From assembly GCF_020509005.1 (NCBI RefSeq), contig NC_063018.1:62001-126000 (forward strand): a stretch of DNA of 64,000 nucleotides, in the 5' to 3' direction. This DNA is from Fulvia fulva. Taxonomy: Eukaryota > Ascomycota > Dothideomycetes > Mycosphaerellales > Mycosphaerellaceae. The translations under genes were made by a program, and so were the position numbers. The notes under the pieces are model-generated. The model had not been told where the DNA came from and did not search any database. It saw nothing but the letters and a program-made list of their open reading frames with translations. The stretch's first letter is position 1; each line of letters begins with the position of its first letter. Positions 1 to 10,804 of the stretch are shown one piece after another.

Positions 1-1860
1 CGCTTCTTATCGAGCTTCTCGAGGGCGATGTCAATATCGCGGAGAGAGGCGGCGAAGACTTAAGCTTTAGGCTACTTAGTAGTAGTAGTAAAGGTAGCGG
101 CGTTTACCTAGAAGATCTTAGTATACTTAGGACCGCGCTAAGGCGGCGGAGAAGGCGGAGGCGCCGGAGGAGCTTCTAGAGGGAAACTAATAGTAAGGGA
201 AGTCTAATCGATAATAGGTTAGTATCGTCTAAACTAGGGGAGGCCGAGGATTAACTTCTAATACGGTAGGGACGTAAGGAAGCTAGTGATCGACATACGC
301 TTTCCTCCGAGAGTGATTAACGTATATATAATATAAGTAATCTTACTAGTAGTAGTCTCCGTGCCGTTAAAGAGTTTAAGGGTACGAGGGTATTTTAGTT
401 CCTAGGGTTCGAGGTTAAGAGAGGTTACGAGTTTATAGTCTATAAAAGACTTGCCTAGTACGCTAGTGTCTATAAGAGTAAGATTAGAAGAAGAGAGTTT
501 CTTTAAGCCGATATTTATATTCGTAACAAACGGTTTATAAGCGTAGTCCTTACCCGTCTCGTCGTATAGGTCTAGCTATACTATTGATCCTTAACTTCTT
601 TCCTCTCTTTACTTTCGGTAAACGTTATTCTTAGTCTTTAACGCGTCGATAAGGAAGACCTAGGCTTTTCCCTACTTAGCGGGAGTAGTAGGAGTAGGCT
701 CGATAGCGCCGATAGCGCCGCGAACCGGGTTACGGGCGTTACGGGTAGCGAGCTACGGATAGTTAACTACGATATAGCCTAGACCGCCGTAGTAGGTATA
801 GAGTCCGGCCTAGCGACGGCAAAGCTTCTCTTCGGGAGTAAGCTTACCGTTAACGAGGCCCTAGACTCGAGGGACGGCGGTACTAGCGCTAAGATCTATA
901 GTATTACCTATAGAGACGGGAGGGAGAGCCGTAGGAGCGGCGGCGCCTAGTAGAGTAGCGAAGTGACTTCCGGGACTACGAGGCTAACGACCTTAAGAAC
1001 GGGAAGCGAGGAGAGAGGCGGTATATTTTATATTAGAGTCGAGGCGCTAGTAGGTCTCGACGAGCTTACGGAAGCTTATAGTACCGACGTCCTTATCCTC
1101 GAGGGCTCGAAGAAGCTCTACTAATAAGCTACGGCGGAGAGTACTCTTCTTAGTCTCTTCGTTATAGCCGGTAAACCTAATATCGCGGTTAAAGGCCGCG
1201 AGGTACTCGGTAAAGCTCTTATTCTTCTAGAGGAGGTTATAGATAGCGTTCTAGGCGGTAGCTCTACGGTCTAGATTACTAAAGGCAGTACGGAGGTCCT
1301 ATATTAAGGTAAGGACGTCCGGGTAGCCGATAGTCTACGTAGCGTTATCGATATAGTATTATACCTAAGCCGCGGCGTCTCCCCGAAGAAGGGAGAAGAC
1401 GTACGTAACCTTGTCCTTCTCTTACGGAAAGTGGTCGGCATTAGCTAATAGCTTAATAGTAAGCTATATCTTAAATGCCTCGAACTTGCTCTTATTACCG
1501 TCGAACTCGTCTAGGTCGTTAACCTTCTTAGAGAAGTACTAGCGGCGGTTATCGTCGGCGTACGGTACGAGGTTCTAGAAGGTGTTTATAATACCTTAAA
1601 GGTATATTACTTAGTTGTTTACTTGCTCGACCTGCTAGGCGGTCTTACGGAAAGAGGAGACGGTATAGTTAATAAGAGCGTAGGCGGTATCGGGGTTAGC
1701 GTTTACCTAGGCACCGAAGGTAGCGGCGTTCGAGAAGGGGATGTTAGTCCACTTACTAAAGTAGAATAGAGTGTCTTAGTTGTCGAGATTAACACCTCTA
1801 TCGGTAGCGTAGTCACCTATAAGTATAACTCGAGTAGTTGACAGTTTATTAGTCTTTCGT
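1..1860 (-). mobile_element. RIP-degraded Ty3/Gypsy retrotransposon, gag-protease part
   Basis: Relic of an LTR retrotransposon read on the minus strand; no open frame survives. From about 1,840 down to 1,000 the conceptual translation, ignoring many TAG stops, gives a Retrotrans_gag-like domain with recognisable stretches such as LDEFDGNKSKFEAF, FSLLRGDAAA and FTEYLAAFNRDI. From about 480 down to 90 a retropepsin-like domain follows, with LIDTSVLGKSF (active-site region) and KLILGLP. The RT, RNase H and integrase would lie beyond the left edge. CA and TG are nearly absent (line 61-120 has neither), the hallmark of RIP at CpA sites. Gag followed by protease is clear; assignment to Ty3/Gypsy rather than another LTR clade rests on the gag and protease style. 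Confidence 0.72.
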
Positions 1861-2500
1861 GATGTTAGGGCGAGAGCCTAGCCTATAAGATATAAGAGTA
1901 AAAGTAAGAATATAGGTACGAAGTACAGATATAAAGGGTATAGTATAATTGCTATACAAAACGAAAGACGAAGAAAGTAAGAGAGGCCTAGGGAAGGCCG
2001 GATACTTATACGCGACCCTCGCGAGTACGTGTCCCCGTATTAATAGGGCTAACCTATACGAAGCCGCGCTTAGTAGCTTTACTTAAAACCTTATTCTAAC
2101 CTGCCCTACGTTCCGAGTCTTCTACGTGCTTCTTCTAGGGTCTAGCGTAGTCGCGGGTACTCGCGGGAGTGCCGTAAGTTATATAGCTACGAGCCGAAGT
2201 GAATCTGTCAAGGTTTAGTAGAGTAGTAAGTTTAGAGGGCTAGGTCCCGTAGTAAATGTTACGGGGTATATAATTCTCGGCGCTTATATACTAAGCTAGA
2301 CTTTTACTTCTTAACGACTTCTAAGCACTCTAAGGCTCTTCTGTCCCTACCTTCTATATACTCTATAGGGAGACTATAACAGGTTTATCCTATTTCGATC
2401 CTATCGCGTACGACCAAATATATCCTTTTACCTAAGGGTAGCTAACCTATCCCTTAACTTATAAGAAATAGAGAACGAGACTAGGTTTATAAGAAAGAGA
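1861..2500. other. Unassigned RIP-mutated repeat DNA, probably LTR sequence
   Basis: No gene. The stretch lies between the start of the minus-strand Gypsy gag and the plus-strand Copia polyprotein, so it should hold the Gypsy 5' LTR and primer-binding region, and possibly the Copia 5' LTR. I could not define LTR ends or a duplicated pair by eye. The sequence keeps the CA/TG-poor, TA-rich composition of the island. Confidence 0.4.
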
Positions 2501-5500
2501 GTAGCACCTGTTCTAATAAGAGAGAACTACGAAACATAGTTCAAGCTAATAAGAATACACCTAGTATTAAAGTAGGTTAACTAGGTCCTCGAAGATATTA
2601 TTACAGACATTCCCGCTATAACCCTATCTATAGCGACACCCTCTATACTATCGGAGTCATCCCTTCCTTTAGATTAAGCGATAAGGAAGGCATCGTATAG
2701 ACGGTACAATATAACGGCCCTATATAAGATATATATCTATCTGTTAATATATAACTAAGAGATAATATACGAGATCCGGTATATAAAGGAGTTATAGGAA
2801 TAGGCTAAAGCTAAATATAAGAGAAGACTTCTTGCTACTAGAAGAAGTTTGCTTTAGTAATATACTAATTTCGTAATGATAGAGGACCAGTCAATAGATA
2901 ACGCCTAGTAGGAGCTTAGCTCAATTATAAGGAGGGCTTTTTTAATCTCGCCTTAGTTCTAAGACATTAAGACTAAGGACAGAAAGATCTAGTAACTCTT
3001 AGTAGCTCTACTAGACTTATTTAGCTTAATTCGCGATACAATTAATGCCTAGGTAAATCTCTTACTATAAGACATTCTTATAATTCTTAGGGAAAAGTAA
3101 GAATCAATAATTTATTAAGGGACAGCTATATTTACTAAGAAGGGTTTCTAGGGTAAGCTTACGTACTATCTCTACGGTAGTGACTATTTTATAAGCAAGT
3201 GCCTACACCTTTCTATAGCTTAGTAGGCTATTAGGAACAAGGACAAACTAGCTAGGGTTACCTACCCTACTAAGAGATAACCGTTACTACCTCGTAGGAG
3301 GTCATTATTACTAAACCTTCGTAATGTCCTTAAGGTAAAAACGGACCTTATAGAGTAGATAAAGGAAAGCCGTAAGCCAAAGGCCTCCTCTAGTAAGAAG
3401 CCTATAAGGGTCTATACGACCTAGGAAGACGTATTAGACTCTAAGATACTATTAGAAGATAATAATGTTAATGAGGTTGCCTATTCTACTATAGAAGCTA
3501 AAGGTAAGTACCCCTCGTCCGAGTAGTTACTTAACTCTTATATATCATTATATATAACTGACCAAGATTTACTATTTAGGACACTAAAGCCTCTTTAAAA
3601 GAGGAAGTGGATCAAGGTTAGGGGTGGCTATCTACAAGCTATATATATAGGAAGTGTAGTAATAGGTAGTCCTTCTAGAAAGTAAATTGTCTTAGAAAAG
3701 GTCCTGTTTATTCCTAGCCTTAGAGTTAGTCTTGTTTCGTAGAATTAGTTTAGCTAATAGTTTGCTATCTAACTACCTAGTTTCACCCTAAAATCCTTGT
3801 CTAGTAAACCCGTTGTCTAGACTAAACTTCAAGGAGGAGTACCGTTTATCTACTCGATCTCGAAAATTCTTAAGCTATAGTATACTAGTATACTCTCTTA
3901 AGAACGTGACGGTACCGCTATAGCTAATACTAATACCGAAGATTAGTAGGAGCTATAGTATAGAAGATGTATACACCTTAGTAAGGGACTACTAAGAAAC
4001 CTTTATAGAGTTACTAATAAGAAAGATCCTATCCCTATTCCTTCTAAATACCTAAGTTGTAAGGTATGCTCCCTTACTAATATAAGGAAGTTTAAGGGAC
4101 CTACTATAGAGAGAAAAGGAGAAAGGCTAGCCCTTGTCTCTATTAATATCTATAGGCCTTTTTAGGGCGTAGTCTTTATGCTAGGATATAAATATTAGCT
4201 TAAGATTATAGACAACTTCTCTAGGAAGAAGTAGGTAATCCCTTTAAAGGCTAGGAGCGACGCTCCTATAGCCCTACGGGATTAGAAGGTCTAGGTAGAA
4301 CGGTAGTCAAGGTACTTTCTATCTACGATCCGTAGTAATAGTATAAAGGAAATTCTCGCCTTACTAAAAGAGTAGGAGAAGGAGTTTAGTACTTAGATAG
4401 ACATAACTAATGCCTATAACTCCCTTCAAAATAGACCTATAGAAAGGTTAATTCAAGCCTCTAAGAATATAGTCCGGGCTATACTTAAAGACTCTAGTAT
4501 ACTAGTTAAGTTCTAGCTAGAAGCTTTATAAGTATAGACTATAATTAGAAACAGACTACCTAATAGTCCGATTATTAATAGTATTACTCTTTTACTAGAA
4601 GAAGCCTTTACTAGCTAAGCACCGTTAGTCGACTATTTCCGCGTCTAGGGATATAAAGCTATAGTCTATATAGATCTAAGAGCCTAACCTTAAGGCTTAA
4701 GGAGAGACAATTGAATAAACCGAGGAAAAGAAGCCGTGTTTATAGGCTACTTAGAAAACACTACAAAACAATAGCTGTTCTAGGATCCTAATATAAAAGC
4801 TATAAAAGCGGATAGTCACGTCGACTAGTTTAAGAATAAGAAGGGGAGAGATATAGATCTTAGTATCACCTTTACTAACTAGCCGAGTCGAGCGCTATAG
4901 CGTAATCCTATTAGGAGGAAGCCCTCTAGGGCGAAATTTTCCGATAGGGGATTATTAGAGACACCGTTACGAAGGCTAGGAGAAAATATTAAGGCGGTTT
5001 TAATACTACCGAAGGCCGATAACGGTAGATCTATACAGAACCTACCTAAGTTATTAATACTATAGCAACCGCTGTTTATATAACTTCCCCCTCCTCTAAA
5101 GGACATTAGGGAATACTAGAAGTTTAGAGATTAGGGTACTCTAATAAAAGAAAAAGAAGATGTCGTTCAGTTCGACCTATCCGAACACCTAGCGCTACCT
5201 TAGGTTATAGGCAATAAGAGGTCAAGAGGGGACGGAGATAAAAACTCTAAAGAGTATAAGGCTAAACACTATAAGGCTCTTATCGACTAGATATTCTATC
5301 TAGACCCTACAATAAGCTAGGTAGAGGAGATTCTAAACGACGTAGAAGAATATACATTTACTACTATTAGGTAGGCTATAGCCTATTAGTAGGAAGTGCT
5401 AATCCTAAAGTCCTATAAGGTAGCCGTAAGAGACCCCGAATAGGGATATATATAGAAAGAGGTAATCGAGAACGAACTTATTACCTTAGTAAGCAATAAT

Positions 5501-7030
5501 ACCTAGGAAGCAGTTGTACCGCTAAAGGGTACGAATCTAATTACTTCTAGGTAGGTCTTTAATATAAAAAGAATGATTAGTAGAGCTATTAAGAAGGTTA
5601 AGGTAAGACTAGTTATAAGAGGGGTTTTATAGAAATATAGGGTTAACTTTAAAGAGACCTTTATACCTACTATTAGACATAATACTCTCCGAGTATTTAT
5701 AGTAGTAGTATATAAGAGAGATCTCGAGATATACCTAGTAGATATAAATAATACTTTTACCTAAAGTAGCCTTCTTAAAGACATCTATATAATCCTACCC
5801 CTAGGAGTTAAAGCACCTCTAAACATAGTGTTTAAGGTCCTATAAAGCCGTTATAGGCTTAAGTAAGTAGCTAGAGACTAGAACAAGCTCTATGTTACGA
5901 AGCTAGAGAAGATCAGATTTACCTAGTCCTAGGTAGATCTATGCCTACTTGTCTATACGGATAGAGACCTTATAGTCCTTACCTATATAGATAACATACC
6001 TATTATAGCTCCGAAGCTATTAGATGTTTAGTAGTTTAAGGCTAAGCTTAGAAAAGTGTTTAAGATTAAAGATCTTAGTAAACCTACGAAGATCCTTAGA
6101 ATAAGGATTATAAGAGATAGGTCCTAAGGCACTTTAAAGCTTAATTAAGGACACTATATCTACGCTAACTTAGCTAAGATGAACATAGCTAGAGAGAAGG
6201 CTACGCTAACCTACTTACCTATAGAGAGCTACGAGCATTTAGTGCCTACGGCTCCTATAGATAAGAGGTATAACAAATAGGATTCCTAGAGCTATAATAG
6301 TACCTAGATATAGCTAATAACAATAACAAGGCTAGACTTAGCATTCCCCCTTAGAAGAATTAGCTTATATGTTACTAATCTCTCGTAGTAGTATATAAGG
6401 GCTTTAAAGAAGCTCTCCCGATACCTACGGTTATACCTAGACCTAGGTCTTATATATAGAAAGGGAGGGGGCAATCTCTAGGGATACTCGGACTCTAACT
6501 ACGCTATAGACAAAGTGGATAGAGTCTTAATTCTAGGATATATATAGTTCCTTTATAGATCACCTATGTCCTAGATAAGTAGGAAGCAGAAGTCTATTAC
6601 AATATTAATAATAGAAGCTAAGTTTATAGCTATAAACGTAGCCGGAAAGTAGTTACAATTTCTTACTACTATCCTTAGGGAAATGGGGTGCCTAGAACTA
6701 GTAGGAAAGAGCTCTTTCTAGCCGAGTATAAGGGTAAGCACGGGCACTATTAACGAGCTAAGGCTAGTTAAGCTTATAGGTAACAACTAAGCCGCTTTAA
6801 CACTTGTTAAAGATGCCTATATATATAAAAGGTTAAAGTATATTAATGTTATATATAACTATATTAGACATCTCTAGTAGTAGAAGAAGATTATAGTAGA
6901 CTACTACTATATAAAGGACATAGCTACTAATAGGTTAACAAAGCCCCTTAATAGCTAGTAGTTCTAAAACTTTGTAAGGTAGCTCTAGCTTACGTAAAGG
7001 GATTGTAGGAGACTATATAGCCTAAGTAGG
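2501..7030 (+). mobile_element. RIP-degraded Ty1/Copia retrotransposon (gag-pol relic)
   Basis: The plus-strand conceptual translation through many TAG/TAA codons shows Copia order. Near 3,660-3,750 is the pre-integrase stretch VLEKVLFIPSLRVSLVS. At about 4,140-4,600 is the integrase core, with KIIDNFSRKK, KEFST and ITNAYNSLQNRPIERLIQ. At about 5,540-5,900 is the reverse transcriptase, with VRLVIRGVL, NFKETFIPTIRH, IYLVDINNTFT and DIYIILPLG. Near 6,580-6,960 the RNase H region ends with YYYIKDIATNRLTKPL, the usual Copia C-terminus. Integrase before RT separates it from Gypsy. A purine-rich stretch at about 7,010-7,040 followed by TGTTAAGAAC may be the start of the 3' LTR. The element is dead: no frame is open for any useful length. 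Internal start and 5' LTR are not resolved. Confidence 0.85.
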
Positions 7031-7250
7031 AGTGTTAAGAACATATAGGCCGTAGGACAAGTATATAGGTGTAGGTATATTATATGACTAGATCACGTAA
7101 CTAGGGTTTACTAGCCTATAGGCTAGCAAAGATCCGGATATCTAGTATCTACCTATACTAATACTAGCGATACTATATATAGATATACGCCATCCTATCA
7201 GGTCCTTCTTCGTCTTTTGTATAATCCGCCGTCTTCTACTACTACGTAAC
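7031..7250 (+). repeat. Probable 3' LTR of the Copia element
   Basis: Directly after the Copia RNase H end lies a short purine-rich tract and then DNA starting TGTTAAGAAC that codes for nothing. It stops where LINE reverse-transcriptase coding similarity begins (about 7,262). Position and TG start suggest the 3' LTR. I could not find the matching 5' copy, so the call is positional. Confidence 0.4.
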
Positions 7251-9290
7251 TCGTACCTATTTAATAGAAAACATTATTAAGAAACTAAAGAATAACAAAG
7301 CCCTAGGCCTAGATAAGATCCCTAACTATTACCTAAAAGCTAGTAGTAGCCTTATTACTCTAGTACTTACGCTAATCTTTACCTAGTGTATAAAGTAGGG
7401 GTATTACCTAAAGGCCTTTAGGTAATTACTAACTTACGTCCTAAGGAAACCCTAAAAGGAAGACTATACTAAGTTAAAGTCACATAGACTAATTACGTTA
7501 CTCAATATACTAGGGAAGCTCCTAGAGAAGGTCGTAGCTATAAGGCTTACCGGAATAGTAGAAGAATATAACCTCCTCCCGATAACGTAAATAGAGGGGA
7601 GATAAAAGAGATCTACCCTTATAGTAGTCGAACTGATTATAGAGTAAATTAGACATATCTAGTACTATAGTAATAATAAGATAGCCTTACTACTTTCACT
7701 AGACATATTAGGGGCTTTCGACAACGTGTCCTACGTAAGGCTCCTATATATCCTTAGAATGAAAAGTATCCTAGCCTAGATAGTACACTTTATATAGTCA
7801 TTCCTTAAGGACAGAACAACCCAGATCCTCCTAGGGTCCTTTAAAGCCCCGTAGACCCTAATTACGAACACGGGCATCCTATAGGGCTCTACACTCTCCC
7901 TAATTCTGTTCCTCCTCTTTATAGCCGACCTGACCCCACTCCTAGAAATAGCAAATACCTTAGTATCGGGGTCCGTAGATAATACAAATATCCTAGCGTG
8001 GTCGGGGTCTATAGAGGAAAACTGCGCACTCCTAGAGGAGAGACATAGACAATACGAAAAGTGAGCAAGAGAGTATAGGGCAAAATTCGTACCGGATAAG
8101 TACTAACTTATCTATTTTAGTAAGGTAAAGACAAAACACAACTTAGTAGTACTAGTAAAAATCTAGGGGTCCGAGACCTATCCTATAAGGGAACTTAGAG
8201 TCCTTAGGATATAGCTAGACCTAAAACTTAGCTAGGGACTATAAGTAAAGAAAGCGTAAGCGAGAGCGGATACTAATAGATAATTAATCGAGAGACTTAC
8301 TACGTTAACCTAGTAGGCGACCTTTATAAAGGCCTAGACTATATATAAGGCTATTATTAAGCCCGTAATATAATATAGAGTAGCAATTTAGGTAGCGGAA
8401 AAACATATCCTAAAGAGAATTAAGGACCCCCTTAATAGAGCGTAGGTAGCTTACCTAAAGAGAGTACTAGGGGTATATAAGTCAACCCCTTATAGGACAA
8501 TAGAAATGGAATTAGGTACAGCCCCTATTAGGGAGTACCTCTAGGGTATAAGGTGTTAATACGTAGAGAAGACATTAGTATACCTAGCCTAGGGAACTAT
8601 CTAAGTAGCTACTCAAAGGATAAGAACCTAGTAGGAGAGGAGGAGAAGACCTAACCGGCTATATATAATCCTATAGAAGGAAGCAGACCTAAAAACATTA
8701 TAGGAAATCCTAGCAGCCCTTAAACAGAGAGAAGCTCTAAGGGAGCAAGCTAATATAGGGGACAAAGGGACAAAGAAGTAAAGCTAAGTAGAAAGGATCG
8801 TAGGTCACCTATAGGAAACGCGTTAGAACTAAAAACCGGTAAGGCTAGGAGCCCTACTAGCGGCCAGGACCTTCGGAAGGTATAACTACCTTATCTATAA
8901 AGACCTAAAGAGGGCGGAAGTAAGTATAGCTATCTAGATTCGCTCTAAGTACATTAGGCTAAGAGTATACTTATACTAAAGAAGAGTCCTAGGATACGAT
9001 TCTAAACGTTACCCCTATAGCTACCTATCCTAAAACCCGGAGCATATAGTACTAAACTATACTAAGTAGGTAAAAGGGAGAAGCTAGTAGAGGGCGAAGG
9101 TAAGAGATAGGTAATACTAGGCTATTATCTAGAATAGACAAGATATAAGGAGAGTAATAAGATAGATCCTTAACGGGGACTACCTAGAGCAATTCTCCCT
9201 AGTAGTAGAAACGGAAAGGTAGATAGAGAGGAGGGAGAGAGAGAGAAGAGCCGGGGAAATAGAAGCTATAAGCTTCGCCGTACCCTAGTA
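7251..9290 (+). mobile_element. RIP-degraded LINE (Tad1-like) reverse transcriptase relic
   Basis: The plus-strand translation, ignoring stops, aligns along its length with the C-terminal two thirds of the intact LINE ORF2 encoded at 10,805-14,191. Shared blocks include NNKALGLDKIPN (intact: NKAPGPDVIPN), LLSLDILGAFDNVSY (intact: LLSLDISGAFDNVSH), GSVDNTNILAWS (intact: GFVDDTNILAWS) and KRVLGVYKSTP (intact: KKVLGAYKSTP). The FVDD catalytic Asp pair reads VDN here, a G-to-A change of the RIP type. The endonuclease part and ORF1 are missing: the copy starts directly at the Copia LTR, so it is either 5'-truncated or cut by the Copia insertion. It belongs to the same family as the intact element. 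Confidence 0.85.
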
Positions 9291-9600
9291 ATCGCCGTAC
9301 TCTAGTAACTTTTTATTATTAATACTACTAATATTGCTTATATTAACTTGATCCTTTTCCTAATATGTTCGTAGCTATCTGTTTCTATATTCTATATACT
9401 TATATCGCGTAAAAACACGTTATATTACCGAGAGGTTAGTATTAACGCTTCGGTATAGGATTTTAGTAAGAGCGCTACTAAAGCTTTATACGCTCGTAGC
9501 GAGGTTTACGCGTTTCTTACTTTCTTACTACCTTACTATATTTAATAACAATCTCGTAGCTAGCTTACTAAATACGATTCCTAACTCTATCGTACGTTAC
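9291..9600 (+). other. RIP-mutated spacer between two LINE relics
   Basis: No coding similarity was seen. It probably holds the 3' untranslated region of the preceding LINE relic and the start of the next one. A stretch of about 30 bp near 9,553-9,586 is almost identical, in reverse complement, to 16,750-16,785 just outside the truncated LINE, so the two places share an element family. Confidence 0.4.
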
Positions 9601-10606
9601 GATCCAATATTGTTAATGATAATAAACGAAGGGGCGATAGCGTCGTAAAAGTAAAGAGCGCCCTCGAAAGGCGGCGAACAAAGGGAAACGCGCGGAGCGA
9701 CGACGCGCCCGGGAGAAACGAAACACGGAGACTATGTACTATAACGACTATAATAACCGTAAGCTACTAACTAGAAGAACTAGTATACGAAACACAGTAT
9801 AGATACGGTAGAATATACCGCGATTATATACAAAATTATAGCTACCCTCGCGAGCGCTAATCTACCCTACGAACGCGTGATCCGTAGCCTCCTTAAGAGC
9901 TTAGCCAAAGCGATCTAGGAGCTACTACGGGCGACGAAGGCGCTAGCGCTAGTAAAGGAAGTGACGAACGCGGACCTCCTACGGGAGATCTAGGCGCTAG
10001 GGAGAGCTAGGCCGGCGATATATACCTAAGCGGTTCTAGTAGCCGTAGAGTGACTAACGTACCGCGTTAGGCCAGTTTAGCGTAAGGTTACGATATATAT
10101 AGACAACCCTAAAGAAAGAGAGCGGGTAGCGGTACTATCGTACTAACGCCTCGTAGAGTAGGCGTAATAGGCTAGTAAATAAGACATTATTATAGCCTAG
10201 AAGCTAAAGAGTAGAGACGTACGCTATACGCTCGTAACTATAGCGGGGAGACCGACGCTACTATAGAGCGTAGCCTAGGCGGTCGAGGTACTAAACGCGA
10301 AGAGCGTAGCGCCGGTCGCGCTAGTATACTAGGCCCTTATATACGGTGTCCGAGTTAATACCTTCCTAGTAGACACTAGCCCGGTAGTAATAGGAGAGGC
10401 TATTATAAAGGACAACTAGGCTACTATCCTAGGTCTCGTTATTACCCGGGCGTACTAGCTAAAGAAGCCGGAACAAATAGAGCGGAAATACTCGTCGCTC
10501 GTACTCGCGTTTAAGTATAATAGCTAGAGGATCTAGGCTATAGAGAAGGGACTAGTCCTAGCCTACTCGTACTACTACGTTAAAAAGTACGACTATACCT
10601 ATATAG
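9601..10606 (+). mobile_element. RIP-degraded LINE, 5' part (ORF1), interrupted at 10,606
   Basis: The plus-strand translation gives a LINE ORF1 (gag-like) protein with frequent stops, for example VTIYIDNPKERERVAVLSY and NTFLVDTSPVVIGEAI. Reading stops at KYDYTYI at position 10,606, where the unmutated LINE begins. The same frame resumes at 17,838 with a zinc-knuckle pattern whose Cys and His codons are mostly converted to Tyr by RIP (GFGYTIKYYR, then YYGYYVKVYNTRECP). The interrupted codon and the 15-mer ACTATACCTATATAG present at 10,592-10,606 and again at 17,823-17,837 show that 9,601-10,606 and 17,838-22,200 were once one element. Confidence 0.8.
10592..10606. repeat. 15-bp target-site repeat, left copy
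   Basis: ACTATACCTATATAG. It belongs to the ORF1 of the RIP-mutated host LINE and abuts the (ATAG)n tail of the intact LINE. Identical copies lie at 15,478-15,492 and 17,823-17,837, so it is read as a target-site duplication used twice. Confidence 0.8.
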
Positions 10607-10804
10607 ATAGATAGATAGATGATTCATTTACCTGTTGTGGTGCCCTCCGGCCTATGCGGGTTTATGTCTATATATGTTACTACATAAGGTAGGAAACCTA
10701 TTCCTAGGTAAAAACCTCCTCTCCTTCTCTAATAGCTTCCTTGCCATGAGTTCTCAGTTTTCCTTCCATTAGGGTGCACTAGTGTCATAGTGGTTAGCCT
10801 CTGA
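10607..10804 (-). other. 3' untranslated region and tail of the intact LINE
   Basis: Between the ORF2 stop and the (ATCT)n tail. The stretch about 10,645-10,720 resembles 15,525-15,590 of the neighbouring truncated LINE (both contain CCGGCCTATGC followed by a T/A-rich run on the plus strand) although the two elements differ strongly elsewhere. Such conservation at the 3' end suggests an RNA signal recognised by the reverse transcriptase. Confidence 0.55.

Noticed and set aside
4879..5106. 75-codon minus-strand frame in the Copia relic
   Set aside because: Antisense to a RIP-mutated polyprotein; an occasional open stretch.
10607..10620. ATAG microsatellite as an independent repeat
   Set aside because: Explained as the simple 3' tail of the LINE, next to the target-site repeat.
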